A DNA stretch of 64,000 nucleotides from Pedobacter namyangjuensis (GTDB taxonomy: Bacteria > Bacteroidota > Bacteroidia > Sphingobacteriales > Sphingobacteriaceae): positions 826,408 to 890,407 of the forward strand of contig NZ_QMHQ01000003.1 of the NCBI RefSeq assembly GCF_003313325.1, written 5' to 3'. Positions 45,164 to 55,326 of this stretch are shown here, piece after piece (positions within the stretch are counted from its first letter, which is position 1; each line of letters opens with the position of its first letter). The position numbers and the translations under genes were made by a program. The notes beneath the pieces are model-generated. The model did no database searches. It saw nothing but the letters and a program-made list of their open reading frames with translations, and was not told the DNA's origin.

Positions 45164-46378
45164 ATGAAAAAGAATCTTCTCCCATTAACATTAGGTGGTT
45201 TAGGTATTGGCATAACAGAATTTGTAATGATGGGGCTTTTGCCAGACATTGCAAAAGACATGGGCGTTACTATTCCAAAAGCGGGATATCTAATTTCGTC
45301 TTACGCTCTTGGGGTTGTTATTGGCGCACCTTTACTTGTATTAATTGCCGGAAAGTTTCCACCGAAAAAAATATTAATTGCGCTGATGATCATGTTTACG
45401 GTTTTTAATGCACTTTCTGCTTTCGCACCAACTTTCGACTTACTTTTTATTTCTCGTTTGCTTTCGGGCCTTCCACATGGCGCCTTTTTTGGTGTTGGCT
45501 CTGTAGTAGCTAGCCGAATCGCAGAAAAAGGAAAAGCGGCACAAGCAGTTTCGCTCATGTTTGCCGGCTTAACCCTGGCCAACTTAATTGGTGTTCCATT
45601 GGGCACTTTTATAGGACATAATTTTTCATGGCGTTTTTCTTTTGCAGTTGTGGCGGTTGTAGGTTTAGTTACACTATTGAGTTTAAAAGCCTGGCTCCCT
45701 GCCCTACCAGCCAATAAAAACCGCGACCTCAGTGCGGAATTAAGCTTTTTTAAAAAACAAGAGGCTTGGTTAATTATCATCATGATCTCTATTGGTACGG
45801 GTGGTTTATTTACTTGGTATAGCTACATCGCCCCTTTAATGACAGAAGTAGCTGGGTTTTCATCTGACAGTGTAACCTATATATTAATGTTAGCCGGACT
45901 AGGCATGATGGTTGGAAATTTTATAGGAGGTTATTTGGCAGACAAATTTTCTCCAGCAAAAGCTTCCATAGCTTTGCTGCTTACCATGGTAGTTACATTA
46001 ATTGTTGTGCATTACGTTTCATTCAATCCGGCGCTAGCCCTTATTACAACATTTATAACAGGAGCAGTTTCTTTCGCTTTAGCAGCACCCATACAAATGT
46101 TAATGATCACCAGTGCAAAAGGATCTGAAATGTTGGCCGCTTCTGCTAGTCAGGCAAGTTTCAATATAGGTAATGCATTAGGTGCATTTTTTGGTGGACT
46201 GCCATTAGTATATGGTTTTGATTACACTTGGCCAGCATTGGTAGGTGCCGCGATGGCATTTGTAGGCGCATTATTTGCATTCTGGTTAATTAAAAGTCAT
46301 CACAAACCAACACAAAGGGTTAATATTGCTCCAATAAACGAAGCAGAGGCAACCTTAATTGTTGAAAAAAATCTGTAG
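45164..46378 (+). CDS. MFS transporter (DHA1-type efflux family)
   Basis: 404 residues with 12 predicted helices. Motifs are FVMMGLLPDIAKDMG in helix 1, SRLLSGLPHGAFFGVGSVVA with the conserved proton-coupling Arg in helix 4, ANLIGVPLGTFIG (antiporter motif C-like) and GGYLADKFSPAKA (motif A of the second half). This matches the AraJ/YdhP-like drug or sugar efflux group. It exports small molecules using the proton gradient; no substrate evidence is present. It stands alone between terminators/spacers, 46 bp before nth. Confidence 0.92.
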   Translation: MKKNLLPLTLGGLGIGITEFVMMGLLPDIAKDMGVTIPKAGYLISSYALGVVIGAPLLVLIAGKFPPKKILIALMIMFTVFNALSAFAPTFDLLFISRLLSGLPHGAFFGVGSVVASRIAEKGKAAQAVSLMFAGLTLANLIGVPLGTFIGHNFSWRFSFAVVAVVGLVTLLSLKAWLPALPANKNRDLSAELSFFKKQEAWLIIIMISIGTGGLFTWYSYIAPLMTEVAGFSSDSVTYILMLAGLGMMVGNFIGGYLADKFSPAKASIALLLTMVVTLIVVHYVSFNPALALITTFITGAVSFALAAPIQMLMITSAKGSEMLAASASQASFNIGNALGAFFGGLPLVYGFDYTWPALVGAAMAFVGALFAFWLIKSHHKPTQRVNIAPINEAEATLIVEKNL

Positions 46379-46430
46379 CGAAAATTACTAGCAAAGTAAA
46401 TTAATCTGCCTCAGTAGCCTATATTTGTTC

Positions 46431-47084
46431 ATGCTTAAAAAAGAACGATATCAGCTATTCGTATCGCATTTTGCTGCAAAACAACCAAATGCAGAAACAG
46501 AGTTACACTACAATAACCCTTATCAGTTATTAGTGGCTGTTATCCTATCTGCGCAATGTACCGACAAGCGTATAAATCAAGTTACTCCAGCACTATTTCA
46601 ACGTTTTCCAGATGCTAGAGCATTAGCCGACACTACTCCAGATATTGTATTTGATTACATTAGAAGTGTGAGCTATCCGAATAATAAGGCGAAACACCTC
46701 GTGGGCATGGCAAACATGCTGGTAAACGATTTCAACAATCAAGTACCTTCGGAAGTAGAGCAGTTGCAGAAAATGCCAGGCGTTGGTCGTAAAACAGCTA
46801 ACGTTATTGCTTCAGTTATTTATGATGCACCTGCAATGGCCGTTGATACGCATGTTTTTAGAGTTGCAAACCGACTTGGACTTACAAAAGGGAAAACACC
46901 ATTAGCCGTTGAAAAAGATTTGGTGAAAAATCTTCCAGAACATACTATTGCAATGGCTCATCACTGGTTAATTTTGCATGGCCGATATATTTGCGTGGCG
47001 AGAAGCCCAAAATGCGAAAAGTGTGAAATCACCTATTTTTGCCGATACTTTGAACAAATTAATAAACTAAAGAAATTAGCGTAA
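46431..47084 (+). CDS. nth: Endonuclease III (DNA glycosylase/AP lyase)
   Basis: Removes oxidised pyrimidines from DNA and cuts the abasic site. 217 residues: HhH motif MPGVGRKTANVI near residue 114 with the catalytic Lys, AVDTHVFRVANRLG with the catalytic Asp near 138, and a C-terminal 4Fe-4S loop with exact C-x6-C-x2-C-x5-C spacing (CVARSPKCEKCEITYFC). The ATG at 46431 was chosen over a TTG 6 nt upstream. It is followed by recA on the same strand with its own promoter between them. Confidence 0.97.
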   Translation: MLKKERYQLFVSHFAAKQPNAETELHYNNPYQLLVAVILSAQCTDKRINQVTPALFQRFPDARALADTTPDIVFDYIRSVSYPNNKAKHLVGMANMLVNDFNNQVPSEVEQLQKMPGVGRKTANVIASVIYDAPAMAVDTHVFRVANRLGLTKGKTPLAVEKDLVKNLPEHTIAMAHHWLILHGRYICVARSPKCEKCEITYFCRYFEQINKLKKLA

Positions 47085-47115
47085 AAACTAATTTCTTTAA
47101 AATAATCTAAAAATA

Positions 47116-47148
47116 TTTGCATTAATAAAAATAAAATTAATATGTTTG
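47116..47148 (+). promoter_or_regulatory. recA promoter
   Basis: TTTG (47116-47119), 21 bp, TATGTTTG (47141-47148): a full Bacteroidota -33/-7 pair, 65 nt upstream of the recA ATG. No LexA-type palindrome was recognised next to it. Confidence 0.6.
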
Positions 47149-47213
47149 CTAAAGTTATTAGTATAAATTATTAGCCGAAGCATCTATTTACATTTACTTA
47201 GAACATTACCAAA

Positions 47214-48227
47214 ATGAACCCAAACGCAGAAAAACTTAAAGCTTTACAGCTTACTTTAGATAAATTAGAAAAATCATACGGAAAAGGTTCCGTGATGAAA
47301 TTAGGAGATGCACCTGTTGAAGCAATTGACGCTATTTCTACCGGATCAATTAGCTTAGATATTGCCTTGGGCATCGGTGGCGTACCAAAAGGTCGTGTAA
47401 TTGAAATTTACGGTCCAGAGTCTTCTGGTAAAACTACATTAGCTACACATATTATAGCTGAAGCACAGAAAAAAGGTGGTATTGCAGCGTTTATTGATGC
47501 GGAACATGCTTTTGACAAAGGTTATGCTAAAAAATTAGGCGTTGACGTAGACAATTTGTTGATTTCTCAGCCAGATAACGGTGAGCAAGCTTTAGAAATT
47601 GCCGATAATTTAATTCGCTCTGGCGCAATTGATGTAATCGTAATTGACTCTGTTGCAGCGTTGGTTCCTAAAGCGGAAATTGAAGGAGAAATGGGTGACA
47701 GCAAAATGGGTTTACAAGCCCGTTTAATGAGTCAAGCATTGCGTAAACTTACTGGTACTATTAGTAAAACTGGATGTTGTTGTATTTTCATTAACCAATT
47801 ACGTGAAAAAATTGGTGTAATGTTCGGTAACCCAGAAACTACAACTGGTGGTAATGCACTTAAATTCTACTCATCAGTTCGTTTAGATATCCGTAGAACT
47901 TCTCAAATTAAAGATTCTGATGAAGTAGCAGGAAATCGCATTAAGGTAAAAATCGTAAAAAACAAAGTTGCTCCACCTTTCCGTATTGCAGAATTTGACA
48001 TTATGTTTGGAGAAGGTATTTCTAAAACTGGTGAAATTATAGATTTAGGAGTAGATTTTAACATTATCAAAAAAGCAGGTTCTTGGTTCTCTTACGGAGA
48101 TACCAAATTAGGCCAAGGAAGAGATTCGGTGAAACAATTATTATTGGACAACCCTGAACTTTCTGATGAAATTGAAGCTAAAATTAGAACAGAAGTAACT
48201 GGAGAAAAATTAGAAGAAAAAGCTTAG
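47214..48227 (+). CDS. recA: Recombinase RecA
   Basis: Strand-exchange ATPase for homologous recombination and repair. 337 residues: Walker [10 protein letters not shown] (67-75), Walker [11 protein letters not shown] near 146, the L1/L2 DNA-binding loops ([34 protein letters not shown]), [10 protein letters not shown], and a short acidic C-terminal tail (ENLEEKA-like, here EKLEEKA). Highly conserved and of normal length. It has its own promoter and a strong terminator. Confidence 0.98.
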   Translation: MNPNAEKLKALQLTLDKLEKSYGKGSVMKLGDAPVEAIDAISTGSISLDIALGIGGVPKGRVIEIYGPESSGKTTLATHIIAEAQKKGGIAAFIDAEHAFDKGYAKKLGVDVDNLLISQPDNGEQALEIADNLIRSGAIDVIVIDSVAALVPKAEIEGEMGDSKMGLQARLMSQALRKLTGTISKTGCCCIFINQLREKIGVMFGNPETTTGGNALKFYSSVRLDIRRTSQIKDSDEVAGNRIKVKIVKNKVAPPFRIAEFDIMFGEGISKTGEIIDLGVDFNIIKKAGSWFSYGDTKLGQGRDSVKQLLLDNPELSDEIEAKIRTEVTGEKLEEKA

Positions 48228-48242
48228 TACCTTTAAGTATAA

Positions 48243-48285
48243 AAAACGGGCTGCTTGTTTTAACAACAAACAGCCCGTTTTTTTT
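48243..48285. terminator. Bidirectional terminator between recA and the convergent small membrane gene
   Basis: AAAACGGGCTG pairs with CAGCCCGTTTT (11 bp) around an AC-rich loop, flanked by an A-run on the left and a T-run on the right, so it can act in both directions. It lies 16 nt after the recA stop and 11 nt from the stop of the gene at 48296. Confidence 0.9.
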
Positions 48286-48295
48286 GGTCTTTTTT

Positions 48296-48520
48296 TTACT
48301 TGAAACTTGATGCTTTTGGCGCTGCTGGCTTTACATTCTGTTTGTTCTTTAAAAAATTACTATCCAACCTAATAATGGTATAGCTAGCTATGATTACACC
48401 CAACACTAAGAAAAACAATCCTAAATAATTTTTCTTTTTGTCCTGTCTAATTACCCAAATCAAAAATGCAATTAATGGAATTAATAATAATCCAAAAAAT
48501 ATAAAGCTATTTGTACCCAT
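48296..48520 (-). CDS. Small two-helix membrane protein
   Basis: 74 residues: two hydrophobic helices (SFIFFGLLLIPLIAFLIWVI and LGLFFLVLGVIIASYTI) joined by a lysine-rich loop (RQDKKKNY), which should stay inside, and a Pro/Ala/Lys-rich tail. No family is recognised. It lies 19 bp downstream of tsaD on the same strand, so it is probably in the tsaD transcript, and ends at a bidirectional terminator. Confidence 0.75.
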   Translation of the reverse strand: MGTNSFIFFGLLLIPLIAFLIWVIRQDKKKNYLGLFFLVLGVIIASYTIIRLDSNFLKNKQNVKPAAPKASSFK

Positions 48521-48539
48521 CGTTATAATAATTATTCTT

Positions 48540-49541
48540 TTAAAAGTTCATTCTCGCCATTGGCGAAATATCCTGCTCTACAAATTCGCCCTGTAAATAT
48601 TTCTGATATCCAGCAATTGCGATCATACCTGCATTATCTGTGCAATATTCAAATGCAGGAATGTAAACATTCCAACCTAAGCTTACGCTAGCCTCCTGCA
48701 ATGCATTTCGTAAACCAGAATTGGCAGAAACGCCACCAGCTATTGCAATGTTATTAATATTAAACTGTTTAGCCGCTTTTTTAAGTTTATTGAGTAGAAT
48801 CTTTACAATACTATGCTGTACAGATGCACAAATATCCGCTAAGTTTTCTTCTACAAACTGCGAATTTTCCTTTTGCCTGTCTCTAATAAAGTACAGTATA
48901 GAAGTTTTGAAACCGCTGAAGCTATAATTCAAATCTTTTATTTGAGGTTCGGCAAATTTATATGCTAATGGATTGCCCCCTTTTGCATATTTATCAATTA
49001 AAGGTCCGCCAGGATAAGGCAAGTTCAAAATCTTTGCGGTCTTATCAAATGCTTCACCTGCCGCGTCATCTAATGTTTCGCCAACTATTTCCATATCAAA
49101 ATAATCCTTTACTAAAACAATCTGCGTATGACCGCCAGAAACTGTTAAACATAAAAAGGGAAACTTAGGTTTTGGCTCATCGATAAAATGAGCTAAAATG
49201 TGTGCTTGCATATGGTTGACAGCAATTAGCGGTAAATCTAACGCTAGGGCAAAAGATTTAGCGAAAGATACACCTACCAAAAGTGCTCCTAAAAGCCCGG
49301 GCCCACGCGTAAAAGCTACGCCATTAAGCTCACTTTTGTTAACTTTGGCAATCGCTAAAGCTTGCTGTACCGCCGGTACAATGTTTTGTTGGTGAACCCT
49401 TGATGCTAATTCTGGAATTACTCCTCCATAATTTTCATGAATTGTTTGGTTTGCAATAACATTGGCAGTAATTTTGCCGTTGTTACAAACAGCAACCGAA
49501 GTTTCATCGCAAGAAGATTCTATAGCAAGTATTACAGGCAC
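48540..49541 (-). CDS. tsaD: tRNA N6-adenosine threonylcarbamoyltransferase TsaD
   Basis: Transfers threonylcarbamoyl to A37 of ANN-decoding tRNAs together with TsaB/TsaE. 333 residues of the ASKHA fold: LAIESSCDETSVAV at the N-terminus, metal ligands His110 and His114 in NHMQAH, LTVSGGHTQIV near 135, GEAFDKTAKIL near 165 and IAGGVSANSGLR near 268. The start is GTG at 49541. The start region overlaps the long open frame of the divergent tamB-like gene, so their 5' ends are antisense to each other. Confidence 0.96.
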   Translation of the reverse strand: MPVILAIESSCDETSVAVCNNGKITANVIANQTIHENYGGVIPELASRVHQQNIVPAVQQALAIAKVNKSELNGVAFTRGPGLLGALLVGVSFAKSFALALDLPLIAVNHMQAHILAHFIDEPKPKFPFLCLTVSGGHTQIVLVKDYFDMEIVGETLDDAAGEAFDKTAKILNLPYPGGPLIDKYAKGGNPLAYKFAEPQIKDLNYSFSGFKTSILYFIRDRQKENSQFVEENLADICASVQHSIVKILLNKLKKAAKQFNINNIAIAGGVSANSGLRNALQEASVSLGWNVYIPAFEYCTDNAGMIAIAGYQKYLQGEFVEQDISPMARMNF

Positions 49542-52500
49542 GTTTATATTATTAAGCTACAAAATTATTAAAAAACTATTAAAAATACTGCTTTGGTTTT
49601 TCGCATCAATTATATTGTTGCTTGTTGTAGTCATATTTTCGCTGCAATTTAAACCCGTACAAACATTTGCCGCAAAAAAGGCTGCCGCATTTCTATCTAA
49701 AGAATTAAAAACTACCGTAAAAGTTGAAGGTTTATATGTTGTCCCATTTAAATCTGTTGTACTTGAAGGCTTATTAGTTTTAGATCTACAAAAAGATACT
49801 TTAGCTCATTTTCCGAAATTTCTTGTTGATTTAAACAAATTGTCTCTAAAGGAAAGGATACTTGATGTAAATACCGTTCAGGTAAATAATGGGTCATTTT
49901 TTCTAAAGGACAATAAAGATGGTTCATCTAATCTCGATTTCATCATAGATTACTTTGATAGCCCCGCTCCGGTGAAAAAGAAGAAGAAAAAGAAATTCGA
50001 ATTTTTATTTGACAGGATCATTCTAAATAACGTAAACTTTAAATACAAAAACCTAAAGCTTGACACCACTATCAAGGGTGTTAATTTTGAGGATATCGAC
50101 GTTAAAAATTTAAACGGAATCTTCGAAAAGCTAAACACAAACGATCACCTGCTACAAGCGAACATTAAGAATTTAACCTTCAGGGAAAAAAGCGGATTCT
50201 ATTTAAAAAATTTGTCAACTTTTGCCACTATTGACACCAATGCTATTGAGCTTAAAAACCTGATGCTGGTAACCAATAAAACTCGCCTAACAGACTATTA
50301 TCAGATGAAGTTTGGCAGCTTCAAAGACTTTAATAGCTATGTTACAAAAGTTAGGATGAAGGCTAACTTTAAAGATAGCTTTATCTCATCAAGCGACATT
50401 GCTTATTTTGCACCGGCATTAGCGAAGATAAAATTAGACTTAGCGATTGATGGCCAGATTACAGGCTATGTAAATAATTTAAAAGCTAAGCAACTGGCAA
50501 TCAAAACTGGCAAGGCAACTTATATAAAAGGAGATTTCTCTCTAAAAGGCTTACCTGATTGGGAACAGACTTTCATGGATATGAAAATAGATATGGCTGG
50601 CACCAATAAGAAAGATTTAGACGAAATTCTGACTGATATTACCGGCAAAAAAGTAAAATCGATTCCAGCGATTGTAAATAAATTCGGCAATGTGAACTTT
50701 AACGGTTCATTTACTGGTTTTCAGAACGATTTTATCGCCTACGGCGAATTTAAAACAAAGTTAGGTCGCATAAAAAGCGATGTTAACATGAAGATAAGCG
50801 ACAAAGGCATGCCGTCTTATACAGGAAATGTAAAAACATTTGATTTTGACCTAGGCAACTTACTTGATGAAAAAAGCTTAGGGAAGATTACTTCTGAACT
50901 TTATGTTAAAGGTAAGGGAATTGAGGTGAAAGAGCTTACCGAGCAATTAAAAGGCGAGGTTACTTACATCGATTTTAATGGTTATCGTTATAGAAACTTA
51001 AGCATTAACGGCACTTTCGATAAAAAATATTTTGACGGAAGGTTAGCAATAAATGACAAAAATATACAACTGGTATTCGATGGTGGCGTAAATTTAAATC
51101 CGGCTTTGCCTGTTTTCAATTTTAATGCTACCATAAAAAATGCTCGCCTAAAAACACTTAAGCTTTACAAAGATTCTTTACAGGTAGATGCAGTATTTAG
51201 TACAAACTTCTCTGGCAACAACTTAGATAACATTCAAGGTAACCTGCTAATTCAGCAGATAAAACTTAACAACGTAAAGGGCATTTACAACATAGATTCT
51301 GTACAATTAGATGCTAATGGAATTGGAATTGATAGAAGCTTAACAATCAAATCTGACATACTTGATGCAAGTATTAAAGGACAATATGATTTAAATACAA
51401 TTGTATCGTATTACAAAGCAATTGCAAAAACCTACATTCCATCGCTTGAAACGAAAATCTTCAAATACAATACGCAGATTTTCGATTTCAACTTAAAAAT
51501 TAAACGTTTCGAGCCAGTTGCCGAACTGATAATGCCAGGTTTGGAACTAGATGACCAAGCGATATTGATAGGCTCTTTCGACTCAAGAAATAACAAGGCC
51601 ACCCTTAACGGATATATCAATAAGCTAACATATAAAGGGATTATCGCAAACAATATTATCATCGAGGAGAACACAACTCCTAATCAGTTGACGGCCATTA
51701 TTACGTCAGACAGGGTTGATTTAAACGATAGCCTCTACATTAAAAACGTAAACATTGCTAATGTTTTGCGAAATGATAGCCTAGCCTTGAACGTCAAACT
51801 GTCTAATGCAGATGACGCGAACCAACTGGATTTAAACGGATTGGTAGAGTTTGCTGGAGATACCACTGCAAGAATTAGCATCTTACCCTCAAACTTAAAA
51901 ATTAATAGCGAAGATTGGAATATCCAAGAGAAAGTTAGAATTGCTTTCCATCAAGGAAAAACGGAGATAGAAAACTTTTCGCTTACTAATAAACAACAAT
52001 CGCTATCAATTGATGGAATTTTGTCAGACGATCCAAAAGATTTACTGCTAGTGGGTTTCGAAAACTTCAGTTTGAAAACCTTAAATCCATTTGTTAAAAC
52101 ATTAGGCGTTAAATTGGCCGGAAATGTAAACGGCAATACTAAACTTTATAACATATTAAACTCGCCAAGAATAACAGATAGTTTGTTAATTGATTCTTTA
52201 AGCTTTAACGATACTTATATCGGTAGTCTTACAGATACGTCTTCTTACAATCGCGAAGCGAATGAGGCTAATATCTATACGCAAATTCTGGCCAACGATA
52301 AAGAAATTTTAAAAGCCACCGGAAAACTAGACTTAAAAGAAAAACAAATTGACGTTGCTGTTAAGCTAGACGATAGCAAATTAACGGTGCTGGAGCCTTT
52401 TGTCAAAAAACTTGTATCTAATTTAAAAGGAAACATCTCTGCAGATTTAACAATTAAAGGCCCTTTAGAAAAGCCAGAAATAAATGGCGATATTTCTTTT

Positions 52501-54018
52501 AACAAAGGAGAATTAACCGTTAACTATCTTAAAACACCTTATACACTAAACGATAAAGTTTCGGTTAGCAACAGTGTTATAGATATTACAAACTTGGTAT
52601 TGCTTGATGCAGATGGGAACAAGGCCACGGCAAACGGAACTGTTGATTTAAACAACTTAGACAATCCGGATATTCAGGTTGATTTGGTGGCCAATAACTT
52701 TATGGCTCTAAATACAACTGCGAAAGATAATTCGGTTTATTATGGTAGAGCCTACGCGACAGGTAATTTTAGCTTTAGAGGTCCAACCAATAAGATGGTT
52801 ATCAATATAGATGCTAAAACTGAAAAAGGAACTATTTTCAACCTTCCTTTAAACAGTTCTGAGACGGTTTCTGATAAAGACTTTATTACTTTCGTTAGCA
52901 AAGACACCACTAATGTTGTAGAGCGTAAAACAAGTTTCGATGGTTTAACCATGAATTTTAAATTACGCGTAGACCCAAACAGTACGGCGAATATTTATAC
53001 CGTCTTAGGCAAACTTAGCGGGAAAGGTAATGCAGATCTTGAGCTGAATATTAACAGCATAGGCGATTTTGAAATGAAAGGCGATTATATTATCGAAACG
53101 GGGATTTTCGATTTTACAGCTCAAGAAGTAATTAACAAACGTTTCGAAATTAGACAAGGTGGGACAATTCGCTGGATTGGAAACCCAACTGAGGCACAAA
53201 TAAATTTAAAAGCAATTTACTCGCTAAGAGCAAGCACAGCAGATTTGTACACCGCTGCCAATCGCGACCAATCTAACGCCACCAACGAAAGATTGCAAAC
53301 GGAGGTAGAAATGGGCTTAAGTGGTTTGCTCTTACAACCAGACATTAAACTAGATATTTTCTTCCCTGCTAACCCTGCTAAGAAGGAAGAATTTCAATCT
53401 TATTTTAACGATGGTAATAACTTGAACACACAGGCTTTAAGTCTAATCATACAACGTAGGTTTGCACCTGGCTCTGGAAGAGATAACTTGGCGCAACAGC
53501 TTGGTTCGGTTGGTACAAGTACAGCCAGCGAACTTATTTTTAACCAATTTAACAATGTGCTTTCTTCTTTAAATCTAAACTTTGTAGATATTAATATTAG
53601 GAATTTTAACGACGCAAGCGCATCTGTTAAGCTCTTTAACGATAGAATTGTAATAAGCGGTGGTATAGTTGATAATTCGGCTACTACAGATTTTTCTTTC
53701 AACGGATTTAGAGGTGACGTTGGTAGGGAGTTTGAGGTATTGGGGCTTATTAAAAAAGATGGAACATTAGTTGGTAAACTAGCTAACAAACCGCAAACGC
53801 AACAAAGTATTTTTGCAAACCCTGGGGTAGATCCGCAGGCAAACGTAACTTCCATTGGTTTAGTTTACACTCAGCAGTTTGATACATTTAGCGAATTTTT
53901 ACAGAAAATAACTGGCAAATACAGAAGAGAACAGCAACGCAAAGCTGCCGAAAAGGAAAAACAAAAAGCAAATAAGGAAGCGATTTTAAACGAAAACAAA
54001 AAAACTCCGAAGAAATAA
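49462..54018 (+). CDS. TamB-like translocation/assembly module protein (AsmA/DUF490 family)
   Basis: About 1,480-1,518 residues: a membrane anchor (LLKILLWFFASIILLLVVVI), AsmA-like start, then a very long run of alternating beta strands forming the hydrophobic groove of bridge-type lipid-transport proteins, and a C-terminal DUF490/TamB domain (FEMKGDYIIETGIFDFTAQE, then IRQGGTIRWIGNPTEAQINL). It spans inner to outer membrane and is linked to phospholipid transport and outer-membrane protein insertion; the partner TamA/BamA is not in the window. The C-terminus is very lysine-rich. All canonical start codons before the anchor (TTG at 49462, 49474 and 49480) lie inside divergent tsaD; the first residues are therefore uncertain. 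Confidence 0.93.
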   Translation: MAVILPLLQTATEVSSQEDSIASITGTFILLSYKIIKKLLKILLWFFASIILLLVVVIFSLQFKPVQTFAAKKAAAFLSKELKTTVKVEGLYVVPFKSVVLEGLLVLDLQKDTLAHFPKFLVDLNKLSLKERILDVNTVQVNNGSFFLKDNKDGSSNLDFIIDYFDSPAPVKKKKKKKFEFLFDRIILNNVNFKYKNLKLDTTIKGVNFEDIDVKNLNGIFEKLNTNDHLLQANIKNLTFREKSGFYLKNLSTFATIDTNAIELKNLMLVTNKTRLTDYYQMKFGSFKDFNSYVTKVRMKANFKDSFISSSDIAYFAPALAKIKLDLAIDGQITGYVNNLKAKQLAIKTGKATYIKGDFSLKGLPDWEQTFMDMKIDMAGTNKKDLDEILTDITGKKVKSIPAIVNKFGNVNFNGSFTGFQNDFIAYGEFKTKLGRIKSDVNMKISDKGMPSYTGNVKTFDFDLGNLLDEKSLGKITSELYVKGKGIEVKELTEQLKGEVTYIDFNGYRYRNLSINGTFDKKYFDGRLAINDKNIQLVFDGGVNLNPALPVFNFNATIKNARLKTLKLYKDSLQVDAVFSTNFSGNNLDNIQGNLLIQQIKLNNVKGIYNIDSVQLDANGIGIDRSLTIKSDILDASIKGQYDLNTIVSYYKAIAKTYIPSLETKIFKYNTQIFDFNLKIKRFEPVAELIMPGLELDDQAILIGSFDSRNNKATLNGYINKLTYKGIIANNIIIEENTTPNQLTAIITSDRVDLNDSLYIKNVNIANVLRNDSLALNVKLSNADDANQLDLNGLVEFAGDTTARISILPSNLKINSEDWNIQEKVRIAFHQGKTEIENFSLTNKQQSLSIDGILSDDPKDLLLVGFENFSLKTLNPFVKTLGVKLAGNVNGNTKLYNILNSPRITDSLLIDSLSFNDTYIGSLTDTSSYNREANEANIYTQILANDKEILKATGKLDLKEKQIDVAVKLDDSKLTVLEPFVKKLVSNLKGNISADLTIKGPLEKPEINGDISFNKGELTVNYLKTPYTLNDKVSVSNSVIDITNLVLLDADGNKATANGTVDLNNLDNPDIQVDLVANNFMALNTTAKDNSVYYGRAYATGNFSFRGPTNKMVINIDAKTEKGTIFNLPLNSSETVSDKDFITFVSKDTTNVVERKTSFDGLTMNFKLRVDPNSTANIYTVLGKLSGKGNADLELNINSIGDFEMKGDYIIETGIFDFTAQEVINKRFEIRQGGTIRWIGNPTEAQINLKAIYSLRASTADLYTAANRDQSNATNERLQTEVEMGLSGLLLQPDIKLDIFFPANPAKKEEFQSYFNDGNNLNTQALSLIIQRRFAPGSGRDNLAQQLGSVGTSTASELIFNQFNNVLSSLNLNFVDINIRNFNDASASVKLFNDRIVISGGIVDNSATTDFSFNGFRGDVGREFEVLGLIKKDGTLVGKLANKPQTQQSIFANPGVDPQANVTSIGLVYTQQFDTFSEFLQKITGKYRREQQRKAAEKEKQKANKEAILNENKKTPKK

Positions 54019-54036
54019 TCTCCGGAGTTTTTTTTT
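54002..54036 (+). terminator. Terminator overlapping the tamB-like stop codon
   Basis: AAACTCCG pairs with CGGAGTTT (8 bp), the stem enclosing the stop codon at 54016-54018, followed by a run of nine T. Confidence 0.8.
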
Positions 54037-54057
54037 GAAATATACGTTAAGTGGAAC

Positions 54058-55269
54058 CTAACCGTTCATAATCTGATGACCCATTTTATCGCGTTTAGTT
54101 TTTAAATAGGTTTCGTTATGCTTATTACTCTCTATTTCTAAAGCAACATTTTCTATAACCTCTAAACCGTAGCCAATTAAGCCAGCACGTTTTGTTGGGT
54201 TGTTAGACATTAAGCGCATTTTAGTTACACCTTGTGCTCTTAAAATTTGCGCACCAACACCATAATCGCGTTCATCTCCTCTAAAACCAAGCTCTAGGTT
54301 AGCTTCTACAGTATCAAAACCTGCATCTTGAAGATTATAAGAACGTAGTTTGTTAATTAGTCCAATACCTCTACCCTCTTGATTCATGTAAACAATAACA
54401 CCTTTACCAGCCTCTTCAATCATTTGAAACGCTTTGTGCAACTGTGGTCCACAATCGCAACGGCAAGAACCAAAAATATCTCCCGTAACGCATGAACTAT
54501 GTATCCTCGTTAAAATTGGTTCATTCTCATCCCACTCACCTTTGCTAATGGCCAAATGCGTAGCATTATTGCTTAGTTGCGTGTAGGCAGTCATTTTAAA
54601 ATCGCCCCATTGCGTAGGCAAATTAACGGTAACCTCTTCCTTAATTAAACTTTCTTGCGCCAGGCGATATTCAATTAAGTCTTTAATAGAAATAATTTTT
54701 AATTGATGCTGTTCGGCAATAAGCATCAAATCCGGCAAACGGGCCATAGTACCATCCTCGTTCATAATCTCTACCAAAACACCAGCCGGAGGTAAACCAG
54801 CAAGTCTTGCAATGTCTATAGTAGCTTCCGTATGCCCAGTTCTCCTTAAAACCCCTTCTCTTCTAGCTCTAAGCGGAAAAATATGACCTGGTCTACCTAA
54901 ATCTTCTGGTTTTGTAGCCGGATCAATTAACGCCTGAATTGTTTTAGCTCTATCATGCGTAGAAATACCTGTAGTACAGCCATTACCGATTAAATCAACA
55001 GAAACTGTAAAGGGTGTTTGGTGTAAAACGGTATTGTTAGCCACCATTAAATCTAACTTTAAATGGTCGCATAAGTCTTCAATTAAAGGCGCACAAATTA
55101 ATCCACGACCATATTTAGACATAAAGTTAATTACCTCTGGCGTAACATTACTTGCAGCGGTAATAAAATCGCCCTCATTTTCGCGATCCTCATCATCAAC
55201 AACTATAATAATTTTGCCTGCCTTAATATCTTCAAGTGCTTCGGCAATGGTATTTAATTTAATTTCCAT
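54058..55269 (-). CDS. ribBA: Bifunctional 3,4-dihydroxy-2-butanone-4-phosphate synthase / GTP cyclohydrolase II
   Basis: Makes both early precursors of riboflavin. 403 residues: the N-terminal RibB domain has [15 protein letters not shown] near residue 26, [10 protein letters not shown] near 105 and [20 protein letters not shown] near 128-147; the C-terminal RibA domain has the zinc cysteines in [15 protein letters not shown] near 255 and [14 protein letters not shown] near 298. Both halves look intact. It feeds RibF (35209). A 7-bp hairpin lies in its leader, but no FMN-riboswitch core was found. The next gene upstream is the LptF/G permease, across a 456-bp gap. Confidence 0.97.
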   Translation of the reverse strand: MEIKLNTIAEALEDIKAGKIIIVVDDEDRENEGDFITAASNVTPEVINFMSKYGRGLICAPLIEDLCDHLKLDLMVANNTVLHQTPFTVSVDLIGNGCTTGISTHDRAKTIQALIDPATKPEDLGRPGHIFPLRARREGVLRRTGHTEATIDIARLAGLPPAGVLVEIMNEDGTMARLPDLMLIAEQHQLKIISIKDLIEYRLAQESLIKEEVTVNLPTQWGDFKMTAYTQLSNNATHLAISKGEWDENEPILTRIHSSCVTGDIFGSCRCDCGPQLHKAFQMIEEAGKGVIVYMNQEGRGIGLINKLRSYNLQDAGFDTVEANLELGFRGDERDYGVGAQILRAQGVTKMRLMSNNPTKRAGLIGYGLEVIENVALEIESNKHNETYLKTKRDKMGHQIMNG

Positions 55270-55285
55270 TTGTAATTTATTACCG

Positions 55286-55310
55286 TAAACGGTTAAAGTT
55301 CTTCCGTTTA
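55286..55310 (-). promoter_or_regulatory. Hairpin in the ribBA leader
   Basis: TAAACGG and CCGTTTA form a 7-bp stem around an 11-nt loop, ending 17 nt before the ribBA ATG and within the transcript expected from the box at 55319-55326. It could affect translation; it is too small for an FMN riboswitch. Confidence 0.4.
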
Positions 55311-55318
55311 TTTAAATG

Positions 55319-55326
55319 CAAAGTTA
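55319..55326 (-). promoter_or_regulatory. Putative -7 box of ribBA
   Basis: On the minus strand TAACTTTG matches TAnnTTTG, 50 nt upstream of the ribBA ATG. A proper -33 element is not clear. Confidence 0.4.

Noticed and set aside
45301..45783. 160-codon open frame on the - strand inside the MFS gene
   Set aside because: Antisense to a well-conserved transporter, no start context, repetitive Lys/Pro/Ala make-up.
47085..47213. LexA/SOS box before recA
   Set aside because: No convincing palindrome beside the promoter.
53400..53855. 151-codon open frame on the - strand inside the tamB-like gene
   Set aside because: Lies opposite the conserved TamB domain; no family features.
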